A DNA stretch of 64,000 nucleotides from Lachnoanaerobaculum orale (GTDB taxonomy: Bacteria > Bacillota > Clostridia > Lachnospirales > Lachnospiraceae): assembly GCF_003862485.1 (NCBI RefSeq), contig NZ_RRCM01000001.1:1801110-1865109 (forward strand), written 5' to 3'. Below are positions 9,061 through 18,451 of the stretch, one piece after another; position 1 is the first letter of the stretch, and each line of letters starts with the position of its first letter. Position numbers and translations under genes: made by a program. The notes beneath the pieces were generated by a model that had not been told where the DNA came from, searched no databases, and saw only the letters and a program-made list of their open reading frames with translations.

Positions 9061-10218
9061 CTAATCAAAGTAATCGTTTAACATCAGTGCCAAAGACAAA
9101 TCGAGCCTCTCATAGTAGTCGTCAAAGTTGAATCCTGTAATATCTTTTATGGCATCCATTCTGTTTATCAAAGTATGCCTATGGACAAAAAGTCGCTTTG
9201 CAGCCCTTGTCACATTGCCGTTTTCTTCCAGAAAAAACCTTACGGTCTTTATATAATCACTGTCGGATTCTCTGTCCTTGTCGATAAGAAGCCTAAGTAC
9301 CTTATTTTCTTTTGAATAAAGTGTATTTGTTCTATATATTGAATACAGTTTTTTCAAAAATGTCATATGCTCATACATACAGGTACCTCTGATAGCTCTG
9401 ATACTGTGCAAGGTCTGTAAGGCTTCCATACAGTGTTTAATACAGTTTTCAAGATTGTTGTTCTCAACTGTATCCGCCGTTGCAAATAAGTTTAAACCTA
9501 TCTTATTTGAAAGTCTTATAAGTACAACCTGTACCTCATCCATCAAATCTCTGAGTTTTGTAGCATTTTCAAATCCCAGACAAAATGTCATCTGTACATT
9601 CTTTTCATAATGTCCGATATATGTATCACAGCTGATGACCGACAATGATTTTATATTTTCAAACGCTTCTTCTATATCAGGTCCCACCTCATTGTATACA
9701 TTGACTGCCGAAACAGCCAAAACAGCTATAATGTTGTCGCTTCCTATACCCCTTTCAAGGCTCTCAGCCAGCTTTTTCTTAAGCTTGGGATAAAAATAGT
9801 TGAAATCCAAATAGCTTTGATTGCCTATAACCGACTCTCTGTTTATCTCACTTATAAGAGTCTTTAAAACTTCTGAAAATGAAAAACTTGCAGGCAGCTC
9901 AAGCACCGGAAACTTATATTTTCTTGCCGACTCCAATATGTATACAGGTATACTGTCCACATAGTAGCCTGTCTGTACCATAAGCCCTACAACGCCCTTT
10001 GCCTTCAGTCTCTTTATCAAATTAAAATATCTGGTATAATCCGCCAGATCGAATCCTGTTGTTATAAGCAGTTCACCGCTGCCTACCATATCTACAGAAT
10101 CAAGTATCTCCTGTACATTTACCCAACTGACTATATTCCCGGCACTCTCTCTTCCTGTTATAAGTTCGGTGCCCGGAAAAAAATTGTTCTCAATGATGTC
10201 CCTAACAGTAAGTGGCAT
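9061..10218 (-). CDS. PucR-family transcriptional regulator
   Basis: A 385-residue regulator with an N-terminal PucR sensing domain (about 1-125, beginning MPLTVRDIIEN), a middle domain and a C-terminal PucR-type helix-turn-helix (about 330-380, including GNVTRAAKRLFVHRHTLINR). It is the last gene of the operon that carries kamB and kamC, 15 nt after kamC, and lies right next to the kal promoter. It is therefore the best candidate for local control of lysine fermentation. The inducer is unknown; lysine or a pathway intermediate is only an inference. Confidence 0.85.
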   Translation of the reverse strand: MPLTVRDIIENNFFPGTELITGRESAGNIVSWVNVQEILDSVDMVGSGELLITTGFDLADYTRYFNLIKRLKAKGVVGLMVQTGYYVDSIPVYILESARKYKFPVLELPASFSFSEVLKTLISEINRESVIGNQSYLDFNYFYPKLKKKLAESLERGIGSDNIIAVLAVSAVNVYNEVGPDIEEAFENIKSLSVISCDTYIGHYEKNVQMTFCLGFENATKLRDLMDEVQVVLIRLSNKIGLNLFATADTVENNNLENCIKHCMEALQTLHSIRAIRGTCMYEHMTFLKKLYSIYRTNTLYSKENKVLRLLIDKDRESDSDYIKTVRFFLEENGNVTRAAKRLFVHRHTLINRMDAIKDITGFNFDDYYERLDLSLALMLNDYFD

Positions 10219-10233
10219 AACCCGGCCTTTCTA

Positions 10234-11670
10234 TTATAGTATATCTAAAAGTTCATTTTGCAGCCCTAAGAGTCTGCAAATCATAAGCGCCTCTTTCGGC
10301 GGCTTGGCATCTTTGTCCACCTTAAAGATACCGTAATTCATAAACTGTGAGATGGCTGTAATTTTTGCATCATCATCCGACTTTGTAAGAAGTGCTGAGG
10401 AAATCTTGTCCTCCGACACTCCCTGCAAGCCTCTGACCTGGTAGTGACTTTTTGAAAGCTCGGCCACATGGTCAAAATGAGTTACCAAAAGGCTTACAGT
10501 CTTCTTTGTATTAAGGAGCGCGACAAGTCCTCTTACCAGACTCTCGCCCTCTTTCGGGTTGGTTCCTCTTGCAAACTCGTCCAAAATTGCAAAGACAAAT
10601 TCATTTTCTATTTCATTTAAAAGGTTCTTAAGTTCCACAATCTGTGCACCGAAGCTTGAAAGTCCCTTTGCTACAGACTGTGACTCCTCCGATATCATAA
10701 TTATCTCATCAAAAGCGGGAATACTTGCACTGTCTGCATATACAAAAAATCCACAAAGTGCAAGATATGTGTTTAGCGCCACAGTCTTTAGCGTAACGCT
10801 CTTACCTCCCATGTTTGCACCTGTAAGTACCGTAGTTCCAAGTCCCATCTCTATACTTACAGGTGTAAACTTAAGTCTCTTGCTCTCTAAGATATCACAT
10901 ATATACGGATTTATTGTATCTTTCAATATAAGAGTATCTTTTGTGATTTGTGGCAAACATGAAGGATAAAGCTTTGATACACGGTGCTTTTCTATAAGCA
11001 AATCAAATCTTGCAACACTATCTATATTCTTTATTACTGTATCAAAATACGGCCTTAACTTTATTGAAAGTTCTTCCCTTATCCTTCTTTCTTCCTTCTC
11101 TTCTTTTGCAGTAATATCAAGTCTCTCATCCTTAAGTTCATCAAACAAAGCCGCATCACTTTGCATCCTTAATTCTGTATCACGCTTTTCCTTTCGGATT
11201 TCTTTTAAAGTATCCGAATATTCATCATATATTGAAAAAGTAGGTATCCTCCTGCCATCAGGATCAAGTATATCCACCGCTATACTTACAGGCTCTATGA
11301 AAAAGCCGTCAAGTCTAAGCTCATCCGACACTCTTTCCACAACAGGCTTAAGCTTTTCAAGTTGCATAAGCAATATCTTTATCTCAAACAGTTCTATATC
11401 TGAAAGTGTATTGTCTCTTCCGAACTTTATAGAGCCCCTTACATCCTTCATCTGCATAAGTATTCTTCTTATTGCATTGATATCGGATTTTACCTCTTCA
11501 TAATTTAAAGACAGCTTATTTAAATTGCTTAATTCAACCTCCAAAATATCTCTTTCATCTTTTCTAAAAGGTCTTATACTCTTTACAAGCTCGGCTCCGA
11601 AAGGTGTAGCAGGCAACATTTTGCTCTTTATGAATTCAAAACCTATATTTTCTCTTTGCCAAAAATCCAT
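10234..11670 (-). CDS. kamC: lysine 5,6-aminomutase reactivase, MutS-like ATPase KamC
   Basis: A 478-residue protein with a coiled-coil core and the C-terminal ATPase of MutS proteins: Walker A GANMGGKSVTLKT and Walker B AILDEFARGTNP. It lacks the mismatch-recognition domain of MutS, so repair is unlikely. MutS-like proteins beside a P-loop partner in lysine clusters are known as KamC and KamB, an ATP-driven pair that replaces damaged cobalamin in KamDE. A GGGGG-rich site precedes the start. It lies 2 nt after kamB. Confidence 0.88.
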   Translation of the reverse strand: MDFWQRENIGFEFIKSKMLPATPFGAELVKSIRPFRKDERDILEVELSNLNKLSLNYEEVKSDINAIRRILMQMKDVRGSIKFGRDNTLSDIELFEIKILLMQLEKLKPVVERVSDELRLDGFFIEPVSIAVDILDPDGRRIPTFSIYDEYSDTLKEIRKEKRDTELRMQSDAALFDELKDERLDITAKEEKEERRIREELSIKLRPYFDTVIKNIDSVARFDLLIEKHRVSKLYPSCLPQITKDTLILKDTINPYICDILESKRLKFTPVSIEMGLGTTVLTGANMGGKSVTLKTVALNTYLALCGFFVYADSASIPAFDEIIMISEESQSVAKGLSSFGAQIVELKNLLNEIENEFVFAILDEFARGTNPKEGESLVRGLVALLNTKKTVSLLVTHFDHVAELSKSHYQVRGLQGVSEDKISSALLTKSDDDAKITAISQFMNYGIFKVDKDAKPPKEALMICRLLGLQNELLDIL

Positions 11671-11672
11671 TT

Positions 11673-12689
11673 TTACCCCCTATATTTTTCCGCAATATTT
11701 ATAACCGGCAGATTTGTATATTTCTTCATCATGTATAAGAACTCCCCGGCATCATAATGATTTCCGTATGCTGAAAAAGGATTTATTGTTATTGCCAAAA
11801 TATTTATTCTGTCAATACATGAAAATATCATACCTCTTTGTATCAGTTTTTCAAAGTTTTCATAATTTATCAATATTCGTGAACCGTCAAAAAATACCAA
11901 CCGCTTGCCCTCAAGCTTTGCATTGGAAAGCAGCAGCGGCTTTATCATGGCATCGGTCAGAGCACCGTTTACAAATACAGTCTCTATATCACTTTCCTTA
12001 GCCCATATTTCCTTTAAATCCACCTTTTCACTATTTCTCTTCAGATGATTTTCTTCTATTATATAGTACTTGTCACTGTAATTTTCTTTGTTGAAATCAT
12101 CCGGCAGATTCAGTTTATACTCCGGAAGTGAAAAAAGCATTGATGTAAAAATAGTGTCTCTGACAGTCTTTTCCATATCTACACTGTATGAGGCGCCGCT
12201 TGAAAGTATTGCCACATTGCTGACCTTGCCTGTAGCAATGCTCTTTCGTTCCAATGCTCCGTCTATCAAAATCTTTCCGTCACTGTATCCTTTGAAACTT
12301 TCACATACCTTCGCCATCTGAGTTGCAATAGACGGACCTGCTATCTGCACATACCCGTCACTTAACGCCTTTATTATTATTATCTCTCCCATAGGAGTGT
12401 ATATACCTGTGCTTTCCACTATTTCCTTGGTTATATCACAGTATTTTATCAAATTCCTTGCAGTCGCAATATAGTCATCCTTATAAATATATATCTCAGG
12501 CTTCTTTGTGTTGGTGACAAGGTCAAGTTCCTCACCGTCTCTTCCTATAGAAGTAAGCAGTATATTTTCACCTCTGTTATGTACACTCTTTATCACCTCG
12601 TTAAGTACAGTAGTCTTACCGGCATTTTTACACATACCTATAAAAGATATTCTGTCCTCATCCTTTATCAAATCATAAATATCCATCAT
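11673..12689 (-). CDS. kamB: lysine 5,6-aminomutase reactivase subunit KamB
   Basis: A 338-residue P-loop protein with GMCKNAGKTT near residues 18-27. No other domain is recognised with confidence, but position immediately before kamC and inside a lysine fermentation locus identifies it as KamB. It is thought to act with KamC to release inactive cobalamin from the aminomutase. Two ATG codons stand in tandem at the start; the second has the better spacing from the GGGG ribosome site. The start overlaps the stop of the transporter gene, so translation is probably coupled. Confidence 0.82.
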   Translation of the reverse strand: MMDIYDLIKDEDRISFIGMCKNAGKTTVLNEVIKSVHNRGENILLTSIGRDGEELDLVTNTKKPEIYIYKDDYIATARNLIKYCDITKEIVESTGIYTPMGEIIIIKALSDGYVQIAGPSIATQMAKVCESFKGYSDGKILIDGALERKSIATGKVSNVAILSSGASYSVDMEKTVRDTIFTSMLFSLPEYKLNLPDDFNKENYSDKYYIIEENHLKRNSEKVDLKEIWAKESDIETVFVNGALTDAMIKPLLLSNAKLEGKRLVFFDGSRILINYENFEKLIQRGMIFSCIDRINILAITINPFSAYGNHYDAGEFLYMMKKYTNLPVINIAEKYRG

Positions 12690-13585
12690 TCATCCCCTTT
12701 TGTAGGCAGCTGTGCCACTATAATAGCGACAAACATCATTATTGCTCCTATAAGCTCACGACCTCCAAGTACTTCACCAAGTATTATCCACGCAAAAATC
12801 GCACTGAACACACTTTCAAGACTCATAAGCAGGCTTGCAATACTTGGTCTTACATACAGTTGCCCCACATTTTGCAAAGTATATCCGCAGGCTCCGCTTA
12901 AAACTCCTACATATAGAAGAGCCGGCAGTGCTTTTATTATCATATCAACAGGCGGCTTTTCAACAACAATCATCACAACACTTGAAAAACACGCCACTAC
13001 AAAAAATTGAAATATGGAAAGGTCAAGTACATCCACCTTTTTTACAAAATGTCCGACGGTAATTATCTGCAGTGCAAACAAAAGGGCACAAAATAAAAGT
13101 ATAGCATCCCCGTACTGTAAGCTGATACCTCCGTGTATACAGAGTAAGAACATTCCTATTATACTGAGTACTACACTTATCCAAAGTCTAATTCCTTCTT
13201 TTGCCTTAAAAAAAATAATAGAGATAATCGGAACCAAGATAACATACAGTGCCGTAATAAAGCCTGCTTTTGATGCATTTGACTCTTTTATGCCTATCTG
13301 CTGCATTGCGCTTGCAAAAAACAAAAAAAATCCCGAGCAAAGACTTGCAATAAATAATGTCTTTTTATAAGATTTGTCCTTTGTCTTTTCACCACCGGAC
13401 TTTTTCTTCTTAAAAAAACACACTACAGGAATCATGGCGATAAAGGATATCCAACTTCTTATTGCAAGAAATGTATAAGCATTCACATATCTTGCACCTA
13501 TACTTTGAGCTGAAAAAGCGGATCCCCATATAATTGCCGCCAGCATCAACATCGTGACTCCAAATGCATTCTTGTTCTTCACCAT
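12686..13585 (-). CDS. EamA/DMT-family transporter
   Basis: A ten-span inner-membrane protein of the drug/metabolite transporter superfamily, 299 residues, made of two EamA repeats. The chosen ATG (MVKNKNAFG) has a GGGGGA ribosome site 3-8 nt upstream; an in-frame start 11 codons further out has none. It is the first gene of the operon with kamB, kamC and the regulator. Transport of lysine or a lysine metabolite is plausible from context, but EamA proteins carry many substrates. Confidence 0.85.
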   Translation of the reverse strand: MVKNKNAFGVTMLMLAAIIWGSAFSAQSIGARYVNAYTFLAIRSWISFIAMIPVVCFFKKKKSGGEKTKDKSYKKTLFIASLCSGFFLFFASAMQQIGIKESNASKAGFITALYVILVPIISIIFFKAKEGIRLWISVVLSIIGMFLLCIHGGISLQYGDAILLFCALLFALQIITVGHFVKKVDVLDLSIFQFFVVACFSSVVMIVVEKPPVDMIIKALPALLYVGVLSGACGYTLQNVGQLYVRPSIASLLMSLESVFSAIFAWIILGEVLGGRELIGAIMMFVAIIVAQLPTKGDE

Positions 13586-13735
13586 ATTTCCCCCTAATAT
13601 TGAATAGTAAACTTGCACTAGTTCTTCTATTATATCCTAATCTTGTTATAAAAAAAAGATAAAGATTGTAAGACTCTCGTAATATTTTCAAATTTAATGC
13701 AGTTTATACCTCAATTACCGCAATCTATACTTTTT

Positions 13736-13765
13736 TTGTTCAATCTTTTGAAAATATTATATAAT
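13736..13765 (+). promoter_or_regulatory. promoter of the surface protein gene
   Basis: TTGTTC (13736-13741), an 18-nt spacer and a perfect TATAAT (13760-13765), about 40 nt before the start codon. Confidence 0.65.
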
Positions 13766-13807
13766 ACGAGCATATTAAACAAGTTACAAAAACAAGGAGA
13801 AAATATT

Positions 13808-15088
13808 ATGAAATTAAGTTTTAATAAGAGAGCCGTTGCAGTTGCGCTTTCACTTGCATTGGCTACACCGATTATATCAACTACAGCAATACCTACAATC
13901 AATGTTTTTGCAGGCGGTTTTGCTACAAACCCGGCGGTAGCACATGGACACGCAATTCCTAATACCGATGCTGTTACTATTTCAGGAAATACAGTTACTG
14001 TAGCCCTTGAAGGTACAGGTGTAAGCGACGCTGTAAAGGCAAGTACAGTTGTTGACATATATCCTGACAGCAGAAGTTCTTCTCCGGCTGCCGTACTTAC
14101 AAATCTTCCTCTTACATGGACAGGCAGCACAGGTGCTTGGACAGGATTCAGCTTCCAGCTTCCTGCAAACTGGCAGACAAGATTCCATAACTCAGAGCAG
14201 ATGGGTATAAATGTTACATCAACTGTAGGTACATCTACTTTCTCCGCTATGGCAAATAAGATTGTAAACAATGATACACAAATCAGCGTTGAGTTCCCTA
14301 CAGTAGGTGCTACAACACTTTCAGCTAAGGTAACAGGCGGATCACTTTATAACAACTCCGTTGCACAGAGCTTAAACGACTACACATATGAGTACACTGT
14401 TGCTCCACAGACAAGCGGTTCCGTAACAACAGCTATGGCAAACAGCATCTTCAATGCAAGTGCAAATATCGTAGCTCTTTCAAATGCAAGTGCTACAGCA
14501 GACGCTTCGGGTAACTTTACACTTAATCTTCCTGCAGGAAAGAGCATCCAAAACCTCGGTGCAAACGATGCAATCTATGTAAGAAGAAAAGCTAAGCACT
14601 CAAATGCACAGTATATCTTCATTATAAACAGTGTAAGAAGTGCGGCTCAAACACCTGCAACACCTTCTAACCCAAGACCTGCAACTTCTTCAAACACTGT
14701 TGTAAATCCTACAACTCCTGAGAAGAAAGAAACAGATGTTATAATAGCTACAAATTCCAACAGCAGACACAGAAGCTCAGGCGGCGGTTCAGGCAGTTCA
14801 GGTTCAAGAAGAAGTGTAAACGGAAGCAGTTACTCATCTCATGCTACAACTACACCTGCTCAGAATCCTGCAGCTCCTACTGCAAACGTGAACAATCAGA
14901 ATACAGCCGGTAATGTTACAAGAGTTCCTGCACCACAGGGTCCGTCTTCAAATAAGCAGACAAAGAGCAGATTCTCAGTTCCAAAGACTGCAGATGCATC
15001 AGATATCGCAAGAAATGTAATCGTACTTTTCGGTTCTGTTGTCGGTATGGCATTTGCTACAATCGGTCTTAAGAAAAAAGAAGACTAA
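13808..15088 (+). CDS. exported Ser/Thr-rich protein with a sortase-like C-terminus
   Basis: A 426-residue protein not recognised by family. Residues 1-35 are a signal peptide (basic MKLSFNKR, hydrophobic core, likely cut after VFA). Residues about 36-275 form a folded, aromatic-poor region. From about 280 to 390 it is low complexity, rich in Thr, Pro, Asn, Ser and Gly. The C-terminus has VPKTADAS, a hydrophobic span and a KKKED tail, the layout of a sortase-anchored wall protein with a variant of LPxTG. An AAGGAG site supports the chosen ATG. It is the first of only two plus-strand genes here and has its own promoter and terminator. Confidence 0.8.
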   Translation: MKLSFNKRAVAVALSLALATPIISTTAIPTINVFAGGFATNPAVAHGHAIPNTDAVTISGNTVTVALEGTGVSDAVKASTVVDIYPDSRSSSPAAVLTNLPLTWTGSTGAWTGFSFQLPANWQTRFHNSEQMGINVTSTVGTSTFSAMANKIVNNDTQISVEFPTVGATTLSAKVTGGSLYNNSVAQSLNDYTYEYTVAPQTSGSVTTAMANSIFNASANIVALSNASATADASGNFTLNLPAGKSIQNLGANDAIYVRRKAKHSNAQYIFIINSVRSAAQTPATPSNPRPATSSNTVVNPTTPEKKETDVIIATNSNSRHRSSGGGSGSSGSRRSVNGSSYSSHATTTPAQNPAAPTANVNNQNTAGNVTRVPAPQGPSSNKQTKSRFSVPKTADASDIARNVIVLFGSVVGMAFATIGLKKKED

Positions 15089-15126
15089 TCCCTTAACTTT
15101 ATAAACTTTATTTCATAGTTCGTTTT

Positions 15127-15180
15127 AAGGCAATATATATCTCTAAAATCTTCGATATATATTGCCTTTTATTTTTTTTC
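15127..15180 (+). terminator. terminator of the surface protein gene
   Basis: A 15-bp perfect stem, AAGGCAATATATATC (15127-15141) with GATATATATTGCCTT (15154-15168), then a T-rich run. Its downstream arm also supplies the -35 box of the next gene. Confidence 0.85.
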
Positions 15181-15190
15181 CTATTATAAT
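15162..15190 (+). promoter_or_regulatory. promoter of the TetR-type gene
   Basis: TTGCCT (15162-15167), 17-nt spacer, TATAAT (15185-15190). The -35 box sits inside the descending arm of the preceding terminator, so this gene can start where its neighbour stops. Confidence 0.65.
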
Positions 15191-15219
15191 GTCGGTGTAT
15201 TTTTGCTATGGAGAGGTAT

Positions 15220-15765
15220 ATGAGACGAAAAAATACTACAACTGAAATGATGATGGGATATATGTGTTCCGCTTTGCTTGAATTGATGCTTGAAAAAGAC
15301 TATGCAAAGATTTCAATAGGTGATATTGCCAAAAAAGCCGGAGTGGACCGTTCATCATACTACAGACATTTTAAATCAAAAGAAGACATCATATCATTCT
15401 TTTTTGATATGGTTTTAAAGGAGTCTCTTGACGGTTTTACAAATCTGTCAAGCATCGACTTTACACTGTATATTCATTCGATATATATGGCTTTTTATAA
15501 TTATAAGAAGGAGGTCTTGCTTATTTATCATTCCAATCTTTCGTCACTGCTTTTGGATGTGCTTTCAAAAAGATTTCAATTCAGTGAAATTGCAATCGAG
15601 TTTCCTCTGACAAAACAATATGAGCTTTCTTATATTATCGGCGGAATCTACAACAATTTGATATTCTGGATGAGCAGAGATATGAATGAAACTCCTGATG
15701 AACTTACTGAGATTTCACTCCAGTTCAGAGATGAGGAATCAATATCACTGTTAAGCCTAAGATAA
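15220..15765 (+). CDS. TetR-family transcriptional regulator
   Basis: A 181-residue regulator with an N-terminal TetR helix-turn-helix at about 20-62, including ISIGDIAKKAGVDRSSYYRHF, and a C-terminal ligand domain like the TetR_C group of low-GC bacteria. The chosen ATG (MRRKNTTTE) has GGAGAGG 4 nt upstream; an ATG four codons earlier overlaps that site and was rejected. The target is unknown; the surface protein upstream or its own promoter are the nearest candidates. Confidence 0.85.
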   Translation: MRRKNTTTEMMMGYMCSALLELMLEKDYAKISIGDIAKKAGVDRSSYYRHFKSKEDIISFFFDMVLKESLDGFTNLSSIDFTLYIHSIYMAFYNYKKEVLLIYHSNLSSLLLDVLSKRFQFSEIAIEFPLTKQYELSYIIGGIYNNLIFWMSRDMNETPDELTEISLQFRDEESISLLSLR

Positions 15766-15768
15766 TAC

Positions 15769-15812
15769 CCCCTGCAGCCTTAACTGCAAGGGGCACTTTT
15801 ATATATTTTTTA
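15769..15812 (+). terminator. terminator between the convergent tetR-type gene and hydF
   Basis: CCCCTGCAG and CTGCAAGGGG pair around a 6-nt loop, followed on the plus strand by a T-rich tail. It may also stop hydF transcripts on the other strand, though that side lacks a T run. Confidence 0.65.
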
Positions 15813-17001
15813 GAGGCTTCATCGCTCTTTTTAGTATACCGTTCATATATGCTATAGCAATACCGTAGTTTGTCATAGGAATTTCTCTTTCCTTTGCAAA
15901 TTTCATTCTGGATTTCATCTGATTCTCATTCAACATACAGGCACCGCAGTGTATTATCATCTTGTACATTGACACATCCTTAGGGAACTCTCCTCCGGAA
16001 CTGAACTCAAAAATAAGATTGTCTTCATCAAAAAGTCCGGTATGTTTTCTTACAAGCTTCGGTATCTTTACACTTCCGATATCTTCACACTGCCTATGAT
16101 GTGTACAGCCCTCACTTATAAGTATCCTGTCGCCAACTTTTAATGTGTCCAGTACTTTTGCCGCACTGTATAAGCTTTGCAGCGCTCCTTTGTAGTTTGC
16201 AAATATTATGGAAAATGATGTAAGCGGTATACTTTCAGGTACCGCCTCATCCACCTCTTTAAATACCTGTGAGTCACATATCACCAGTGAAATATTCTCT
16301 ATTCTCTCTAAGGCGTCTTTTATCTCATTTACCTGCACTTCTATCGCAATGCCATGTCTGTCAAGTATCTCTCTTATTACCTGCTGCTGCGGCAATATAA
16401 GCCTGCCCTTAGGAGCTGAAGCGTCTATAGGAGTCACCAAAAGTATTATATCTTTTTCCTTCATCATATTGCCCAGTATAGTTTTTTCCTTCTTACCTGC
16501 AGACAATATCTGTGACATCATGTTTTTAAGCTTATCTATATTGATGTTTTTCAGTGCGGAAACATATATATCAACCTTAAGGTCGTTTTTTATAATATCA
16601 CAATCACATTTGTTTCCGACTATAAGACATTTTTTATCACTTGACTTTATTTTATCTAAAAATATCAGCTCATCAGAAGTAGCTTCTCTGCTTGCGTCCG
16701 CTACAAACAGTATCAAATCAGCCTGATTTATGTAATCAAGACTTTTTTCAACTCTGAGTGTACCAAGTGTACTTTTATCATCAAGTCCCGGAGTATCTGT
16801 AATTACCACAGGACCAAAAGGTAAAAGCTCCATAGTCTTTTTAACAGGGTCTGTAGTGGTACCTCTTATATCCGAGACTATTGCTATATTCTGTGAGGTG
16901 ATTGCATTTATAAGGCTTGATTTTCCTGCATTACAGCAGCCGAATATCACTATACTTGCTCTCTCTCCGACAGGAGTGGTATTCATATTTAAACCGCCCA
17001 T
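15799..17001 (-). CDS. hydF: [FeFe]-hydrogenase H-cluster maturation GTPase HydF
   Basis: The scaffold GTPase that receives the 2Fe subcluster from HydE/HydG and passes it to the hydrogenase. An N-terminal GTPase domain has G1 FGCCNAGKSS, G3 DTPG and G4 GNKCD; the C-terminal cluster site has Cys-Thr-His followed by His-Cys-x2-Cys (HCGAC), diagnostic for HydF. About 400 residues. The start is uncertain: MGGLNMNTTP begins 1 nt after the hydG stop and was chosen, but the ATG five codons later or one eight codons earlier is possible. Third of the hydE-hydG-hydF genes. Confidence 0.94.
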   Translation of the reverse strand: MGGLNMNTTPVGERASIVIFGCCNAGKSSLINAITSQNIAIVSDIRGTTTDPVKKTMELLPFGPVVITDTPGLDDKSTLGTLRVEKSLDYINQADLILFVADASREATSDELIFLDKIKSSDKKCLIVGNKCDCDIIKNDLKVDIYVSALKNINIDKLKNMMSQILSAGKKEKTILGNMMKEKDIILLVTPIDASAPKGRLILPQQQVIREILDRHGIAIEVQVNEIKDALERIENISLVICDSQVFKEVDEAVPESIPLTSFSIIFANYKGALQSLYSAAKVLDTLKVGDRILISEGCTHHRQCEDIGSVKIPKLVRKHTGLFDEDNLIFEFSSGGEFPKDVSMYKMIIHCGACMLNENQMKSRMKFAKEREIPMTNYGIAIAYMNGILKRAMKPLKNI

Positions 17002-17002
17002 A

Positions 17003-18451
17003 CTAGAACCTGAAATCCCTTGCATTTGTAGTTTCTATTTCACTTATATACTGTGTGGCCTTTTGTTTTACCACAGGATTGCTTATCTTTTCAAGCTCGG
17101 ACTTTATCATCTTCATTCCGTCATCCTTGGTATCTTTGGATGCGTAATCTGTCATATATTCGCTTAAAGTCATAAGTGCATTGGGATGACAACAGTTTAT
17201 AATCTGCCCGCTCTTACATAGGCTCATAAATCTGTCGCCTGTTCTGCCCTCTCTGTAGCAGGCTGTACAAAATGAAGGAATATGTCCCATCTGCATAAGC
17301 CAATCCACCACCTCATCCAAAGTTCTTTGGTCGGATACGTCAAACTGCTCGGAATCTGTAGGTCTGATTTCCTCTGTATATCCTCCTACCGAAGTTCTTG
17401 AAGCACCGCTTATCTGCGAAATACCTACCTTCAGTGCTCTCTCTCTTACCTTTTGGCTCTCTCTGGTAGAGATAATCATTCCGGTATAAGGAACAGCTAT
17501 TCTTATACATGCGATGATTTTCTCAAATATATCGTCATCAAGTCCGTTATCAAAGGTCTCAGGGTCTATATCGTCGGCCTTTTTGATTCTCGGTACGCTG
17601 ATAGTATGAGGTCCTACACCAAATGCCGCTTCAAGGTGTTCCGCATGCATTAAAAGCCCTGCAAACTCATATCTGTAAGACTCAAGTCCGAACAATACTC
17701 CAAGTCCCACATCGTCAATACCGCCCTCCATAGCTCTGTCCATAGCTTCGGTATGGTATATATAGTTATGCTTCGGTCCTGTAGGGTGAAGGCTCTCGTA
17801 AGACTCTTTATTATATGTCTCCTGGAAAAGGATATATGTACCGATACCCGCATCATGAAGCTTCTTATAATTTTCCACTGTAGTAGCCGCAATATTTACA
17901 TTAGCTCTTCTGATAGCTCCATTTTTATGCTTGATGCTGTATATTGTCTTTAAAGACTCAAGTATGTACTCAATAGGACTGTTTATAGGATCCTCACCCG
18001 ACTCTATTGCAAGTCTCTTATGTCCCATATCCTGAAGTGCAATAACTTCATTCTTTATTTCTTCCTGCGTAAGCTTCTTTCTTGCGATATGCTTATTCTT
18101 TGCATGATAAGGACAGTATACACATCCGTTTACACAGTAGTTTGACAGATACAGCGGTGCAAACATTACTATTCTGTTGCCGTAAAATGTCTGCTTTATC
18201 TCACCTGCCAGTGCATATATCTTTTCTATGATTTCCTTGTCTTCACAGGCAAGAAGTACGGACGCCTCTCTGTGAGTGAGTCCCTCTGCTATAATACCTT
18301 TCTCGGTTTTTTTCGGCCTTGCTTTTTCAAGGTATTCTTCTATCAAAGGAATATTGTTTTTATTTTCCTCGGCAAACTTAATTGTCTCCAGTATTTCTTC
18401 ATGGCTTATAAATTCTTCGGCTTTTTTTGATTTTACATCGTACTTAAACAT
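17003..18451 (-). CDS. hydG: [FeFe]-hydrogenase maturation radical SAM enzyme HydG (tyrosine lyase)
   Basis: Cleaves tyrosine to p-cresol and dehydroglycine, from which the CO and CN- ligands of the H-cluster arise. The radical-SAM motif CVNGCVYC (CX3CX2C) is near residue 95, and the second, C-terminal cluster motif CTAC...C about 22 residues later is intact, separating it from ThiH. 482 residues is typical. A GAGGAG site precedes the ATG, which overlaps the hydE stop by 19 nt. Confidence 0.96.
   Translation of the reverse strand: MFKYDVKSKKAEEFISHEEILETIKFAEENKNNIPLIEEYLEKARPKKTEKGIIAEGLTHREASVLLACEDKEIIEKIYALAGEIKQTFYGNRIVMFAPLYLSNYCVNGCVYCPYHAKNKHIARKKLTQEEIKNEVIALQDMGHKRLAIESGEDPINSPIEYILESLKTIYSIKHKNGAIRRANVNIAATTVENYKKLHDAGIGTYILFQETYNKESYESLHPTGPKHNYIYHTEAMDRAMEGGIDDVGLGVLFGLESYRYEFAGLLMHAEHLEAAFGVGPHTISVPRIKKADDIDPETFDNGLDDDIFEKIIACIRIAVPYTGMIISTRESQKVRERALKVGISQISGASRTSVGGYTEEIRPTDSEQFDVSDQRTLDEVVDWLMQMGHIPSFCTACYREGRTGDRFMSLCKSGQIINCCHPNALMTLSEYMTDYASKDTKDDGMKMIKSELEKISNPVVKQKATQYISEIETTNARDFRF

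Noticed and set aside
10234-11670. DNA mismatch repair protein MutS
   Set aside because: Only the C-terminal ATPase is shared with MutS; the mismatch-recognition domain is missing and the gene is paired with kamB in a lysine locus, so the KamC reactivase is the better call.
13410-14271. Minus-strand frames opposite the surface protein and the transporter
   Set aside because: They are shadows of the real genes, without ribosome sites or recognisable domains.
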